Assembly: GCA_002298965.1 (NCBI GenBank)
Contig: DBMN01000340.1
Span: 1-5,719 of the forward strand
DNA from: Rhizobiales bacterium UBA697
GTDB lineage: Bacteria > Pseudomonadota > Alphaproteobacteria > Rhizobiales > Ancalomicrobiaceae
DNA length: 5,719 nt
Reading direction: 5' to 3'
A program made the position numbers and the translations under genes. This document shows positions 4,976 to 5,719 of this stretch, one piece after another. The notes under the pieces were generated by a model, which saw only the letters and a program-made list of their open reading frames with translations, did not search any database and was not told the DNA's origin. Within the stretch, counting starts at the first letter, position 1, and every line of letters starts with the position of its first letter.

Positions 4976-5719
4976 TCAGAGCAGCGCGCGATAGATCGCC
5001 GCGACGTCGTCCTTCGACATGTCGCGCGGATTGGCGACGATCAGCCGGCGGATGCCGACCGCCACTTCTTCCGCCATCGAGTCGATATCCTCAGCCTTCA
5101 CGCCGAGGGCCGACATCCGCGTCTCGAGGCCGTAGCGGGCGCAGAGCGTCTCCATCTCGGCGACGAAGGCCTCGGCCGCAGCCGCTTCGTTGGCGAAGCT
5201 CTTCCCCGGCAGCAGCACGGCGGAGAGCTCTGCGTACTCGCGCGTCGCTTCGGGCAGGTTGAAGCGGAAGACGCCGCCCATCACGAGGGCGTTGGCATGG
5301 CCGTGCGGCACGTGGAAGCGGGCGCCGAGCGGGTAGGCCAGCGCATGGACCGCCGCCACCGAGGCGTTGACGAAGGCCTGACCGCCGAGGAGCGATCCGA
5401 CCAGCATCGCCGAGCGCGCCTCGATGTCGGCGCCGTTCGCCAGCACCTTCGGCAGATTGGCCGAGAGCAGCGCCAGCGCCCTGACCGCGATACCGTCGGC
5501 GATGACGTTCTTGCGGGTGCGGCTGGTATAGCCCTCGATCGCATGGACCATGGCGTCGAGCGCCGTCGCCGCCGTCACGTGGGCCGGCATGCCGACGGTC
5601 AGTTCGGCGTCGAGCAGGGCGACGTCGGGCAGGAGCTGGCGGGCATAGATCGCCTTCTTCTCGCCGGCGTCGGAAGTGACGACCGAGGTCCAGGTGACCT
5701 CCGAGCCGGTGCCGGCGGT
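4976..5719 (-). CDS. Iron-containing (group III) alcohol dehydrogenase, C-terminal part (runs off right edge)
   Basis: This is a member of the Fe-ADH family (FucO, AdhB and YiaY type), NAD(P)-dependent cytoplasmic oxidoreductases acting on alcohols and aldehydes. The visible 247 codons begin at the family motif TAGTGSEVT and end at TGA 4976-4978. Roughly 135-140 N-terminal residues of a usual 380-390 lie outside the window. Counting from the window edge, predicted metal ligands are D55 and H59 (LDAMVHAIEGY), H125 (AVHALAYPLG) and H139 (HVPHGHANAL). They match D196, H200, H263 and H277 of E. coli FucO. The residue equal to FucO H267 is Tyr129 here (AYPLG instead of AHPLG). I recall that variant from a subgroup of the family, so it is probably not a defect. 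The C-terminus NPRDMSKDDVAAIYRALL is typical. The substrate is not predictable, and the gene has no visible link to glmUS. Confidence 0.93.
   Translation of the reverse strand, partial: TAGTGSEVTWTSVVTSDAGEKKAIYARQLLPDVALLDAELTVGMPAHVTAATALDAMVHAIEGYTSRTRKNVIADGIAVRALALLSANLPKVLANGADIEARSAMLVGSLLGGQAFVNASVAAVHALAYPLGARFHVPHGHANALVMGGVFRFNLPEATREYAELSAVLLPGKSFANEAAAAEAFVAEMETLCARYGLETRMSALGVKAEDIDSMAEEVAVGIRRLIVANPRDMSKDDVAAIYRALL

Noticed and set aside
4672..5262. Plus-strand open frame of 196 codons across the spacer and into the alcohol dehydrogenase
   Set aside because: It spans three hairpins, then runs antisense to a clear Fe-ADH coding region. The product is Arg/Ser-rich low complexity.

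Overview
The window is about two-thirds or more G+C, and its genes strongly prefer G or C at third codon positions. The GlmU and GlmS proteins and their adjacency look like an alphaproteobacterium, probably of the Hyphomicrobiales (Rhizobiales). That placement is an inference from composition and protein style, not from a database search.

Layout from left to right. Positions 1-538 (minus strand) hold the N-terminal part of an unrecognised protein with one membrane segment and a predicted coiled coil; it probably starts at a TTG codon and runs off the left edge. A divergent spacer (539-718) separates it from glmU (719-2074, plus). A 147-base spacer with two inverted repeats follows, then glmS (2222-4051, plus). 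A strong hairpin at 4077-4110 closes glmS and lies between it and a convergent GNAT acetyltransferase of the YhbS type (4117-4617, minus). A 45-codon basic ORF (4611-4748, minus) overlaps the acetyltransferase start by 7 bases. Positions 4749-4975 hold no convincing gene but contain three perfect or near-perfect hairpins. From 4976 to the right edge (minus) is the C-terminal two thirds of an iron-containing alcohol dehydrogenase.

The core is the amino-sugar supply route for peptidoglycan and lipopolysaccharide. GlmS makes glucosamine-6-phosphate from fructose-6-phosphate and glutamine. After isomerisation by GlmM, which is not in this window, GlmU acetylates glucosamine-1-phosphate and uridylylates the product to UDP-GlcNAc. 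Both enzymes look intact, with their catalytic residues in place. The flanking genes have no obvious pathway link to them.

I found no mobile element, CRISPR array, tRNA or rRNA, and no clearly new multi-gene system. The points most worth a second look are the structured glmU-glmS spacer, the three-hairpin region at 4784-4907, the small ORF coupled to the acetyltransferase, and the uncharacterised membrane protein divergent from glmU.
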